Translations under genes and position numbers: made by a program
The notes under the pieces: generated by a model
What the model saw: the letters and a program-made list of their open reading frames with translations, nothing else
Told to the model about the DNA's origin: nothing
Databases searched by the model: none
Shown: positions 39,024 to 47,607 of the stretch, piece after piece
How positions within the stretch are numbered: the first letter of the stretch is position 1
How the letters are laid out: the number at the start of each line of letters is the position of its first letter
Source of the DNA: Methylobacillus sp. MM3
GTDB taxonomy: Bacteria > Pseudomonadota > Gammaproteobacteria > Burkholderiales > Methylophilaceae
Direction of reading: 5' to 3'
Assembly: GCF_001645185.1 (NCBI RefSeq)
Contig: NZ_LXTQ01000001.1
Location: 558,001 to 622,000 of the forward strand
Length of the DNA: 64,000 nucleotides

Positions 39024-39931
39024 ACGACACCACGCAGCGCATCCTCACTGCCGCCAACCAGATCATTCTCGGCAAGGATCACCAGATTCGGCTGGCGCTG
39101 GCCTGCATCCTCGCGCGCGGCCATCTACTGATCGAGGATCTGCCCGGCATGGGCAAGACCACGCTGTCGCATGTGATGGCGCAAGTACTGGGGCTGGAAT
39201 TCCGCCGCGTGCAATTTACCAGCGACCTGCTGCCGGCCGATATCCTCGGCGTATCGGTGTACGACCGCAATGAAGCCGCGTTCAAGTTTCACCCCGGCCC
39301 GGTCTTTACCAACGTGCTGCTGGCGGACGAGGTCAACCGCGCCACGCCCAAGACGCAAAGCGCGCTGCTCGAAGTGATGGAAGAACGCCAGGCCACCATC
39401 GATGGCGAAACCCGCACGCTGCCGGAACCATTTTTCGTGATTGCCACGCAGAATCCGGTGAATCACATCGGCACTTTTCCGCTACCCGAATCACAGCTCG
39501 ACCGTTTCCTGATGCGCATCGAACTGGGCTATCCCGACATGCGCTCCGAGCGCAACCTCTTGATGAGCCGCGGCGGCCGCGAGCACTTCGGCGAGTTGCA
39601 ATCCGTCATCGACGCTTCCATCCTGCTGAAATTGCAGGAGGCGGTGCACGGCATTCATGTCTCGGAGCCGCTGCTGGATTATCTGCAGGCGCTGCTCGAT
39701 TACACCCGCAAATCTCCTCGTTATATCAACGGCCTCTCGCCGCGCGCCGGCCTGGCGCTCAAGCAGTGCGCCCAGGCCTGGGCCTTGATGGAGGGGCGCG
39801 ATTATGCGATGCCGGAAGACATACAGGCTGTGCTTCCGGGCGTCGCCGGGCATCGGCTGCACTCCACCTCGCCCAACGATTCCAACAGAAACGCGGCTAC
39901 GGATTTGTTGCAATCCGTTGCTGTTTCGTAA
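39020..39931 (+). CDS. MoxR family AAA+ ATPase
   Basis: A 303-residue AAA+ protein: Walker A GMGKTTLSH (about 44-52), Walker B LLADEVNRA (about 102-110), sensor 1 IATQNP (about 146-151) and the C-terminal helical lid (SPRAGLALKQCAQAWA). MoxR proteins act as chaperones for partner proteins with VWA domains, normally encoded just downstream as DUF58 and transglutaminase genes. Here none follows; the next gene is an ArsR regulator. ATG overlaps the nnrD stop. Confidence 0.93.
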   Translation: MNDTTQRILTAANQIILGKDHQIRLALACILARGHLLIEDLPGMGKTTLSHVMAQVLGLEFRRVQFTSDLLPADILGVSVYDRNEAAFKFHPGPVFTNVLLADEVNRATPKTQSALLEVMEERQATIDGETRTLPEPFFVIATQNPVNHIGTFPLPESQLDRFLMRIELGYPDMRSERNLLMSRGGREHFGELQSVIDASILLKLQEAVHGIHVSEPLLDYLQALLDYTRKSPRYINGLSPRAGLALKQCAQAWALMEGRDYAMPEDIQAVLPGVAGHRLHSTSPNDSNRNAATDLLQSVAVS

Positions 39932-39956
39932 GCAAAAATTTCTTGACTTAAATAAC

Positions 39957-39982
39957 CATATGACTAATTATTTAGTCATATG
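39957..39982. promoter_or_regulatory. Perfect inverted repeat operator overlapping the ArsR start codon
   Basis: CATATGACTAA (39957-39967) and TTAGTCATATG (39972-39982) are exact inverses separated by TTAT. A TTGACT -35 lies at 39943-39948, which puts the -10 (about 39965-39971) inside the repeat and transcription start close to the ATG at 39980. This is the expected layout of an autorepressed ArsR/SmtB-type gene. Confidence 0.75.
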
Positions 39983-40291
39983 TTGCCCGATCGCATCCAC
40001 ACCATTCCCTACGAATGGAGCAGCACTTCCAAACTGTTCGTCGCGCTCGGCGATGAACAGCGGCAACGCCTTCTTCTGGCATTCGAGCCGAGAGAGCGCC
40101 TCAATATCACCCAGATCGTCTCAACCTCCGCGCTCAGCAGAACCGCCGTCAACCACCATCTCAAGGTACTGCGCGAGGCCGGCGTGCTCGATAGCGAAAA
40201 AGTCGGCAAGGAAGTCTACTTCTGGATCGCCAAGGACAATATCGTCGATGCGCTGCAACGTGTGCTCGCTTATGTAAAGGAAATGACTTGA
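39980..40291 (+). CDS. ArsR-type winged-helix repressor
   Basis: A 103-residue regulator with a winged helix (about 20-95): LFVALGDEQRQRLLLAF, then the recognition helix SALSRTAVNHHLKVLREAGV (about 50-69). No cysteine is present, so the thiol-based metal sites of ArsR/CadC types are absent; the cue may be another metal site or a non-metal signal. It probably represses itself through the perfect repeat that covers its start codon. Other targets are not evident; the lipid operon begins 110 bases downstream. Confidence 0.88.
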   Translation: MLPDRIHTIPYEWSSTSKLFVALGDEQRQRLLLAFEPRERLNITQIVSTSALSRTAVNHHLKVLREAGVLDSEKVGKEVYFWIAKDNIVDALQRVLAYVKEMT

Positions 40292-40315
40292 AGGACTGAA
40301 TCGCAAAATCAATCT

Positions 40316-40344
40316 CGTAGCGCAGGCGAGACGCCTACGCTACG
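40316..40344. repeat. REP-like palindromic repeat, copy 2
   Basis: CGTAGCG at 40316 and CGCTACG at 40338 are exact inverses, with AGGCG/CGCCT inside and an AGA loop; one C-A mismatch. It shares CGTAGCGCAGGCG with the copy at 28254. Placed between the arsR-type gene and aas; could form a hairpin and act as a weak terminator. Confidence 0.6.
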
Positions 40345-40400
40345 GAAGGCTGCAAGAAATAAGAACGTTGACTGGTACTAAAAATCAAAAAGGGGTCACC

Positions 40401-42527
40401 ATGCTTAAAAAGTCGCTGCGCTTGCTGTTTCGTTTGCTGTTCCGTGTCACCATCAATGGAGAAAACTACCCGCAAAAACCCGAGCGGTTGCTGGTCGTCG
40501 CCAATCACGAATCTTTTCTAGACGGATTGCTGCTCGGGCTCTTTCTGCCGTTCAAGGCAACCTTCGTCGTCCATACCGGCGTCCTGAAAACCTGGTATTT
40601 CCGTCTGATCCTCTCGCAAGTGCCGCATTTGGCAGTCGACCCCACCAGCCCGCTGGCAATGAAAAAGGTCATCAAGCTGCTGGAAGCCGGCGAGCCGGTA
40701 GTGATCTTCCCCGAAGGGCGCATCACGCTGACCGGCAGCCTGATGAAGGTCTACGACGGCCCCGGCTTCGTCGCCGCAAAAACCGGTGCCTGCATCCTGC
40801 CTGTCCGCCTCGACGGCCCCGCACGCTCCTATTTCAGCCGCCTTTCGGGCAACTACCCGCGCAGCCTGTTCCCCAAAGTCACGCTTTCCATCTTGCCGGT
40901 CACCGCGATTGCGATGCCGGATGCGCCCACCGCGAAACTGCGCCGCCGCATAGCGGGCGAAGCGATGCGCCGTCTGATGCAGGAAATGCTGTTCAAGTCG
41001 CAGCCGGTACAGACGCTGTTCAGCGCGCTGGTGGATGCGGTCAACATCCATGGCCGCAAAACGCGCCTGCTGGAAGACATGAAACAGGTGGAAGAAACCT
41101 ACGGCGAACTGCTGACGCGCAGCCTGGCGCTGGGGCGCATGGTCGAGAAAATCTCCGCTCCCGGCGAGACCGTCGGGGTACTGATGCCCAATGTTTCCAA
41201 TACGGTTTGCCTGGTTTTCGGCATGAGCGCAATGGGCCGCGTACCGGCGATGCTGAATTACACGGCCGGTACCGCCGGCATGCAGAACGCCTGCGTCGCC
41301 GCCAGGGTCAGCACCATCCTGACTTCGCGCCAGTTCCTGGAAGCGGCCAAACTCGGCCCGCAAGTCGCCGCGCTGCAAGGCGTGAAACTCATCTATCTGG
41401 AAGACCTGCGCGAACAATTCAGCCTGTGGGACAAACTCTGGCTGCTGGGCTATGCCCGTTGGTTCCCTACCCTGGTCGCCAGGCCCGCAACACCGGACGA
41501 CCCCGCGGTGGTGCTATTCACCAGCGGCTCGGAAGGCAAGCCCAAGGGCGTGGTGCACAGCCATCGTGGCATACTTGCCAACATCGCGCAGATCCGCGCG
41601 GTCATCGATTTTAGCCCCTCCGACAAGTTCATGATCGCGTTACCGCTATTCCATGCCTTCGGCTTCACCTGCGGTGCCATCATGCCGCTGGTCACGGGGT
41701 CGAAAATGTTCCTCTATCCTTCGCCGCTGCACTACCGCATCATCCCGGAAATCATCTACGACCGCGGCTGTACCGTGCTGTTCGGCACCAGCACCTTCCT
41801 CAGCAACTACGCCCGCTTCGCCCACCCTTACGATTTCTACAAGCTGCGCTACGTCGTCGCCGGCGCGGAAAAGCTTAACGAAGAAGTGCGCAAGACCTGG
41901 ATGGAGAAATTCGGCATCCGCATTCTCGAAGGCTACGGCGCGACCGAATGCGCCCCGGTACTGGCCGTCAACACACCCATGGCCTGCCGCAACGGCACCG
42001 TCGGCCCGCTGCTGCCCGGGCTGGAACCCAAACTGGAAGCCGTTCCCGGCATTGCCCAAGGCGGCCTGCTCAGCGTACGCGGCCCCAACGTCATGCTGGG
42101 GTATTACCTCTACGACAACCCCGGTGTACTCAAAGCGCCGGAAGGCGGCTGGTACAGCACCGGCGATATCGTCGACATCGACGCCGATGGCTTCGTGCGT
42201 ATCCTCGGGCGGGTGAAACGTTTCGCCAAGGTGGCAGGCGAAATGGTGTCGCTCGAATCCGTCGAACAAATCGCCAACCGCGCCGCGCCCACCGGGCAGC
42301 ATGCCGCCAGCACCCAGGCCGACTCGCAACGCGGCGAGAACATCCTGCTCTATACCACCGACGCCGCGCTGACCCGCGAAGCGCTGCAAACCGCCGCCCG
42401 TGATATTGGCAGCCCGGAGCTGGCCGTACCGCGCAAGATCGTGGTGGTGAAGGAACTGCCGCTGCTGGGTACGGGGAAGACGGATTATGTGAAGTTGAAA
42501 CAGATGGCGGAAGAGGCCACATCATGA
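40401..42527 (+). CDS. aas: Acyltransferase/acyl-ACP synthetase Aas
   Basis: A 708-residue two-domain inner-membrane enzyme. The N-terminal PlsC-type acyltransferase (about 1-200) has NHESFLDG (the Hx4D site) and FPEGRIT; the C-terminal AMP-forming domain (about 225-700) has FTSGSEGKPKGVVHSH, GYGATECAP and STGDIVDIDADGF. It activates a fatty acid on ACP and re-acylates lysophospholipid. ATG 40401 has a GGGG site nearby and matches the family start; the 40368 start adds 11 unlikely residues. lplT lies two genes on, as in other bacteria. Confidence 0.94.
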   Translation: MLKKSLRLLFRLLFRVTINGENYPQKPERLLVVANHESFLDGLLLGLFLPFKATFVVHTGVLKTWYFRLILSQVPHLAVDPTSPLAMKKVIKLLEAGEPVVIFPEGRITLTGSLMKVYDGPGFVAAKTGACILPVRLDGPARSYFSRLSGNYPRSLFPKVTLSILPVTAIAMPDAPTAKLRRRIAGEAMRRLMQEMLFKSQPVQTLFSALVDAVNIHGRKTRLLEDMKQVEETYGELLTRSLALGRMVEKISAPGETVGVLMPNVSNTVCLVFGMSAMGRVPAMLNYTAGTAGMQNACVAARVSTILTSRQFLEAAKLGPQVAALQGVKLIYLEDLREQFSLWDKLWLLGYARWFPTLVARPATPDDPAVVLFTSGSEGKPKGVVHSHRGILANIAQIRAVIDFSPSDKFMIALPLFHAFGFTCGAIMPLVTGSKMFLYPSPLHYRIIPEIIYDRGCTVLFGTSTFLSNYARFAHPYDFYKLRYVVAGAEKLNEEVRKTWMEKFGIRILEGYGATECAPVLAVNTPMACRNGTVGPLLPGLEPKLEAVPGIAQGGLLSVRGPNVMLGYYLYDNPGVLKAPEGGWYSTGDIVDIDADGFVRILGRVKRFAKVAGEMVSLESVEQIANRAAPTGQHAASTQADSQRGENILLYTTDAALTREALQTAARDIGSPELAVPRKIVVVKELPLLGTGKTDYVKLKQMAEEATS

Positions 42528-43765
42528 ATCGCCGCCAATTCCTGAAAACCCTTCCCGTCCTCGGCATCGGTGCCGCTGGTGTAGCGGGCGCGAGCTACTG
42601 GCCGGAACAAGGCCTGATGAACCAATGCCTCAGTAACCTGCCGGAGTCCGCCACACGCCATCCGCTGATGCAAGCCGTTTGGAAGGGCATAGACCCGGCG
42701 CAGGTCTGGGATTGCCACACACATCTCGTCGGATCGGGCGATTCCGGCAGCGGCGCGTGGTTCAGCCCGGACATGGATAGCCTGTGGCATCCCCTATTGC
42801 GTCTTCAGAAGCTGTTCTACATGAACGCCGGTTGCGTGCATGAGGCGCCGGGCAAGATGGATGCCAGCTACATCGAGCGCCTGCATAACCTGCTCGACGG
42901 CATGCGTCCCGGCTGCAAGGCCATGCTGCTGGCATTCGACTGGCGGCACGATACCGACGGCAGGCCTGTTCCCGAGCATTCCATCTTTTATATCCCCAAC
43001 GCCTACGCCGCCGAGATGGCGCGCCGCCATCCGACCTATTTCGAGTGGGTCGCGTCCATCCATCCTTACCGGCCGGATTGCGTGGAAGCGCTGGAGCAAG
43101 CCGTGAAAGACGGTGCCCGGGCCATCAAGTGGCTGCCTTCGGCGATGGGCATAGACCCGGCATCCAAGCGTTGCGACAGATTCTACGATGCGCTGGCCGC
43201 CAGCGGCCTGCCCATCATCAGCCATGCCGGCCGCGAACTGGCCGTGCAAGGCGGCGACCAGAACGACGGCAACCCGTTGAAACTGCGCCGTGCAATGGAT
43301 CACGGCGTACGCGTAGTGATTGCACATTGCGCATCAGACGGCGACGATATTGATCTGGACCAAGGCAACAATGGCCCCCGGGTGAAAAGCTTCGAATTAT
43401 TCGCACGCCTGATGGACGAGCCGCGCTATGCAAAACTGGCCTACGCCGATATCTCCGCGCTTACCCAATTCAATCGCGCCTGGGCGCTGAAAACCGTCTT
43501 GCGGCACGGTGAATGGCACAGCCGCTTGCTGAACGGTTCGGACTATCCGCTGCCCGGCGTCATGCCGCTGTTTTCGGCCGGTGACATGGCCGAGATGGGA
43601 CTGCTCGATAAAACGGCCGTGCCATGGCTTAAGGAAATCCGGGCGCATAATCCGCTGTTGTTCGATTTTGCGCTCAAGCGCTTATTGAAGCTGGACGGAC
43701 AGCCCTTTCCGGCCTCGGTGTTCGAAACCCGCAAATTCTTTGAAGTGGCAGAGCATGCAACTTGA
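42524..43765 (+). CDS. Tat-exported amidohydrolase family protein
   Basis: A 413-residue protein with a Tat-type signal (MNRRQFLKTLPVLGIGAAG, 1-19) and an amidohydrolase TIM barrel. WDCHTHLVG (about 63-71) is the first metal-binding HxH; ISHAGRE (about 227-233) and VIAHCASDGDD (about 263-273) supply later ligands, and NGSDYPLPG (about 335-343) the last Asp. The substrate is unknown; its position between aas and lplT suggests a periplasmic step on a lipid or head group. Overlaps aas by 4 bases. Confidence 0.87.
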   Translation: MNRRQFLKTLPVLGIGAAGVAGASYWPEQGLMNQCLSNLPESATRHPLMQAVWKGIDPAQVWDCHTHLVGSGDSGSGAWFSPDMDSLWHPLLRLQKLFYMNAGCVHEAPGKMDASYIERLHNLLDGMRPGCKAMLLAFDWRHDTDGRPVPEHSIFYIPNAYAAEMARRHPTYFEWVASIHPYRPDCVEALEQAVKDGARAIKWLPSAMGIDPASKRCDRFYDALAASGLPIISHAGRELAVQGGDQNDGNPLKLRRAMDHGVRVVIAHCASDGDDIDLDQGNNGPRVKSFELFARLMDEPRYAKLAYADISALTQFNRAWALKTVLRHGEWHSRLLNGSDYPLPGVMPLFSAGDMAEMGLLDKTAVPWLKEIRAHNPLLFDFALKRLLKLDGQPFPASVFETRKFFEVAEHAT

Positions 43766-43778
43766 TCAGGGAGTAACA

Positions 43779-44960
43779 ATGACCAATAACAATCTTCTCT
43801 CGCGCGGCATGATCGCCGTACTGATCGCGCAATTCCTTTCCGCGCTGGCGGACAATGCGCTGCTGTTCGCGGCCATCGCCATGTTGCATGTGCACGCCGC
43901 GCCCAGTTGGCAAACCCCGCTACTGCAAGCGGCATTCGTCATCGCATTCATCGCGATGGCGCCTTTCGTCGGGCCGGTTGCGGATTCGTTTTCCAAGGGG
44001 CGCGTCATGCTGGCTGCGAATGCGATGAAATTCGTTGGCGCCGGCGCAATGCTGCTGGGACTGCACCCGCTGATCGCCTACAACCTGGTCGGGCTCGGCG
44101 CGGCGGCCTATTCTCCGGCCAAGTACGGAATACTTTCCGAACTGGTCAGCCAGGACAAACTGGTCAAGGCCAACGGCATGATCGAAGGTTCCACCATCGT
44201 CGCCATCCTGCTGGGCGCCGTGCTGGGCGGCAAGCTTGCGGATACCTCGGTCACAACGGCACTGGCCGTGATATGCGCGTGCTACCTGCTGGCAGCCGGC
44301 GCCAACCTGCTGATCCCGCGCCTTCCGGCTGCGCATCCACTGAAACATTTTTCCCCGACTATCCTGATACGCGACTTCTGGAAGGCGGTGCGCATCCTGT
44401 TCCGCAACCGCGACGCACGCTTCTCGCTGCTCGGCACCAGCGTGTTCTGGGGTGCGGGTTCCACGTTGCGCCTGCTGCTGGTCGCCTGGGTGCCGGTGGC
44501 GCTCGGCATTGTCGATCTCAGCATGCCGGCCAACATGAGCGGAGCCGTGGCCATCGGCATCGCGTTCGGTGCAGCCGGCGCCGCGAGTTTCGTACGCCTG
44601 GGGAACGTCAATCGGGCCTTGCCGGCGGGAATACTGCTGGGGATGATCATTATTGCCTTCGCGCATGTCACCAGCCTGTACGCCGCCATCGTACTGCTCG
44701 TCCTGCTGGGTGCTTGCGGCGGCTTTTACGTGGTGCCGCTCAACGCGCTGCTGCAGGAGCGCGGGCATGAAACCGTCGGCGCCGGCCACGCCGTCGCGGT
44801 GCAGAATTTCGTTGAGAACCTCACAATGCTGGGGCTGGTGGGGCTGTATACCACAATGGACAAAGGCGGCATGCCGGTGGTGCAGTCCGCCAGCATTTTT
44901 GGCGGTGTGGTGCTGGCGGCCATCGGCGCCTTGGCAATCTATAGACTCAAAAGGAAATAA
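43779..44960 (+). CDS. lplT: Lysophospholipid flippase LplT
   Basis: A 393-residue major facilitator protein with about 12 membrane segments. It moves lysophospholipids across the inner membrane to Aas. The family start SRGMIAVLIAQFLSALADNA and the YSPAKYGILSEL segment (about 111-122) are characteristic. ATG 43779 follows a CAGGGAGTAAC ribosome site; the 43740 start lies inside the previous gene. Confidence 0.93.
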   Translation: MTNNNLLSRGMIAVLIAQFLSALADNALLFAAIAMLHVHAAPSWQTPLLQAAFVIAFIAMAPFVGPVADSFSKGRVMLAANAMKFVGAGAMLLGLHPLIAYNLVGLGAAAYSPAKYGILSELVSQDKLVKANGMIEGSTIVAILLGAVLGGKLADTSVTTALAVICACYLLAAGANLLIPRLPAAHPLKHFSPTILIRDFWKAVRILFRNRDARFSLLGTSVFWGAGSTLRLLLVAWVPVALGIVDLSMPANMSGAVAIGIAFGAAGAASFVRLGNVNRALPAGILLGMIIIAFAHVTSLYAAIVLLVLLGACGGFYVVPLNALLQERGHETVGAGHAVAVQNFVENLTMLGLVGLYTTMDKGGMPVVQSASIFGGVVLAAIGALAIYRLKRK

Positions 44961-45002
44961 AACAGGCGCCTACATGCGAGTCGGATTACATAAGGATTTG
45001 TG

Positions 45003-45782
45003 ATGGCATTCGTCACGTCACTGCTGACATCCGCCAACCCGCTGCCGCTGCTGGCGTGGACTACGGGTTATTTCCTGCTGATCTACTGTACGTTTGCCGG
45101 CCTGGCCTGGACATTGGCCAGGCTTGTCGGACGCCCATTGGAAACCAGGGCAGTCGATGATAGGCAGGTATGCACGGAAGTGCTTAACTCGTTGCGCTCT
45201 ATCGTGCTGTTTGGTACCGGCATATTGGTGCCGTGGAGCATGATCCAGATCGGCCTGACCACCGTCGATGGCGAGGCAGGCATTGTCAGAATCATCGCGG
45301 AATGTCTTGTGCTGGTACTCTGGAACGACCTGCATTTTTATGCGATGCACCGGCTGCTGCACGAAAAGCTGAAAAAATCGCATGTGGCGCACCATCGATC
45401 CATCGCAGCCACGCCCTTCGCTTCATACAGCATGAGCGCGACGGAAGCCCTGCTGCTGGGAAGCGTGATGCCCCTCGCCATGCTGGTCCATGCGTTTTCG
45501 GTGGAGGCGCTGTTATTCCTGCCGGTGTGGTCTATCTTTATCAATACCTTGTCGCACTCCAACTGCGACTTGTTCCCCAGAGCGGACGAGCACTCCCTGC
45601 TCGGCTTCATCCGGCATCATCAGACGCACCATTCGCGCTATCACGGCAATTACGGTTTCTTTTTCGGCCGTCTCGACCGATGGCTTGGTACTTCGTCGCG
45701 CCCACAACACGAAAAAAGGATAATTCATGACTCCATTCAGTCGCGTGTATATCACCCATACAGCCGCGTTTCTGCCGGGTGA
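45003..45782 (+). CDS. Fatty acid hydroxylase/sterol desaturase family protein
   Basis: A 259-residue membrane diiron enzyme with three to four membrane segments and the full set of histidine boxes: DLHFYAMHRLLH (about 100-111), SHVAHH (about 118-123) and HHQTHHSRYH (about 206-215). It would hydroxylate or desaturate a lipid chain. It overlaps the KAS III fusion gene by 56 bases, so the two are translated together. Confidence 0.9.
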   Translation: MAFVTSLLTSANPLPLLAWTTGYFLLIYCTFAGLAWTLARLVGRPLETRAVDDRQVCTEVLNSLRSIVLFGTGILVPWSMIQIGLTTVDGEAGIVRIIAECLVLVLWNDLHFYAMHRLLHEKLKKSHVAHHRSIAATPFASYSMSATEALLLGSVMPLAMLVHAFSVEALLFLPVWSIFINTLSHSNCDLFPRADEHSLLGFIRHHQTHHSRYHGNYGFFFGRLDRWLGTSSRPQHEKRIIHDSIQSRVYHPYSRVSAG

Positions 45783-47607
45783 TCCGGTCGATAACGATGG
45801 CATGGACCGGTTTATCGGCTCGATCAACAAAATGTCGGGCAGGATCAAGAACCGGATACTGGCGGAAAACGGCATCGTGTCGAGGCATTACGCCATCGAT
45901 GAACAAGGGAAATCGCTCCATTCCGTGGCCTCGATGGGCGCACGAGTGGCAGAAGCACTGCTGGACAAAAGCAGTCATCCGGGTTTTCTGGCCGCGGCCA
46001 CGACCGGCGGTGACGGCGCGGCACCTGGCCTGGCTAACCTGATTCAGGGCGAACTGCACCTGCCGCCGCTGGAAACCCTTTCGGTGTCCGGTATCTGCGC
46101 GGCTTCCATGGGAGCGCTCAACGCATCCGCGCAAGCGGTGGAGTCGGGATCGACCGCATCCGCCATTGCCCTCGCCAGCGAGTTTCCCTCGCGATTATTC
46201 AAAGCATCCCGGTTCCGGAATCGCGATGCCGACATCGATTTCGACGCACATTTCCTGCGTTGGATGCTTTCCGATGGCGCAGGCGGCGTTACCATCGAAA
46301 ATCGCCCGGCCAAAACCGGCCTTTCCTTCAAGATCAAATGGATACACCAGAAATCGTTTTCCGGCGACATGCCCACCTGCATGCAGGTGGGACAATCCAT
46401 CGGCAATGCCCTGCCGGGCTACCTGGACTATCCAACCCTGGCAGAAGCCGAAAAGGCCGGCGCATTCGACCTCCGGCAAAATATCCGCATGTTGCCCAAC
46501 CTGTTCGACATGGGCCTGCATGAATATGCCCAACTGGTGAAGGATGGCCATATCGATCCGTCAAGCATAGCCTGGTTCCTGTGCCACTATTCCTCCGAAC
46601 GCTTCAAGCCGCTGATGGCAAAACTGATGGAAGAGGCCGGCATCGCCATTCCTGCCGAAAGATGGTTCTCGAATCTGTCCAGCAAAGGCAACACCGGCTC
46701 TGCCTCCATTTTCATCATGCTGGATGAATTTTTCTGCACCAAGGCCCATTCCCTGAAAATCGGCGAGCAGATATTCGGCTTCGTGCCGGAATCCGGACGT
46801 TTCTCGGTAGCGTACTTCCTGCTGGAAGTGGTCGATGCCTCCGACTTACCTGCCGTTGCCAGTCCGACGATCCTGCCAGAACCGGAGAATCTGCCCGCCC
46901 CGCCCATCACGGACGAAGGCGAATCCGGCCAGATCGCCGACATGCTGCAAGGGCTGATGTCGGTATGGCACGAATACCGCTCCCAGATATTTCGTACGGA
47001 CCTTGTCCGCGCCATCATGGCCGGCTCCGTCACAATGGAAGACTATCTCGCCTGGATGGAATGCTGGATTCCGCAGGTACGCGAAGGCAGTCTGTGGATG
47101 CGTCGCGCGGTTTCCAGCATGACTCCGCAATTCAGGGAATTGGCAACGCTGGTGCATACCCATGCGAGTGAGGAACAGCTGGATTGGCAGGTGCTATATC
47201 AAGATTACCTTAATGCCGGCGGAACACTTCCGGCAGAAAGACTGGGGCGCAATCCCGGCGGCGAAGCGCTCAATGCCTTCATGCACGCTTATGCCTCACG
47301 CCCCGACCCGGTCGGCCTGTTGGGCGGCATCTATATCATAGAAGGCTCGGGACAGCGCATCGTGCCCACCCTGCTGCCGAAACTGAAAGAGCATTTGGGC
47401 GTATCGTCTTCCGTGTTGAAATTCATCGAATACCACGGCGAGAACGACCAAGCTCATATGCTGCGCTGGCTCAACGCGGTAAAAATGGTGGCCGAGATCG
47501 AGCCGTCGGCCATCGCCGAAATTGTAAAGGTCGCTGAAACCGTCGCGGCGCTTTACCTGCAACAATGGAGATTCGCCATGCCGAATACCCGGAGCCATAT
47601 CCCATGA
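45727..47607 (+). CDS. KAS III-like ketosynthase fused to heme-oxygenase-like diiron domain
   Basis: A 626-residue two-domain protein. Residues 1-370 form a ketoacyl-ACP synthase III/thiolase fold with the complete triad: Cys124 (SGICAAS), His287 (LCHYSS), Asn322 (SKGNTGSAS). After a proline-rich linker (about 372-402) comes an all-helical domain (about 405-615) like heme-oxygenase-like diiron oxidases, with ligand candidates His479/Glu482, Glu539, His570, Asp574 and His577 (YHGENDQAH). It probably condenses an acyl chain and then oxidises or cleaves it; the product is unknown. Confidence 0.85.
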   Translation: MTPFSRVYITHTAAFLPGDPVDNDGMDRFIGSINKMSGRIKNRILAENGIVSRHYAIDEQGKSLHSVASMGARVAEALLDKSSHPGFLAAATTGGDGAAPGLANLIQGELHLPPLETLSVSGICAASMGALNASAQAVESGSTASAIALASEFPSRLFKASRFRNRDADIDFDAHFLRWMLSDGAGGVTIENRPAKTGLSFKIKWIHQKSFSGDMPTCMQVGQSIGNALPGYLDYPTLAEAEKAGAFDLRQNIRMLPNLFDMGLHEYAQLVKDGHIDPSSIAWFLCHYSSERFKPLMAKLMEEAGIAIPAERWFSNLSSKGNTGSASIFIMLDEFFCTKAHSLKIGEQIFGFVPESGRFSVAYFLLEVVDASDLPAVASPTILPEPENLPAPPITDEGESGQIADMLQGLMSVWHEYRSQIFRTDLVRAIMAGSVTMEDYLAWMECWIPQVREGSLWMRRAVSSMTPQFRELATLVHTHASEEQLDWQVLYQDYLNAGGTLPAERLGRNPGGEALNAFMHAYASRPDPVGLLGGIYIIEGSGQRIVPTLLPKLKEHLGVSSSVLKFIEYHGENDQAHMLRWLNAVKMVAEIEPSAIAEIVKVAETVAALYLQQWRFAMPNTRSHIP

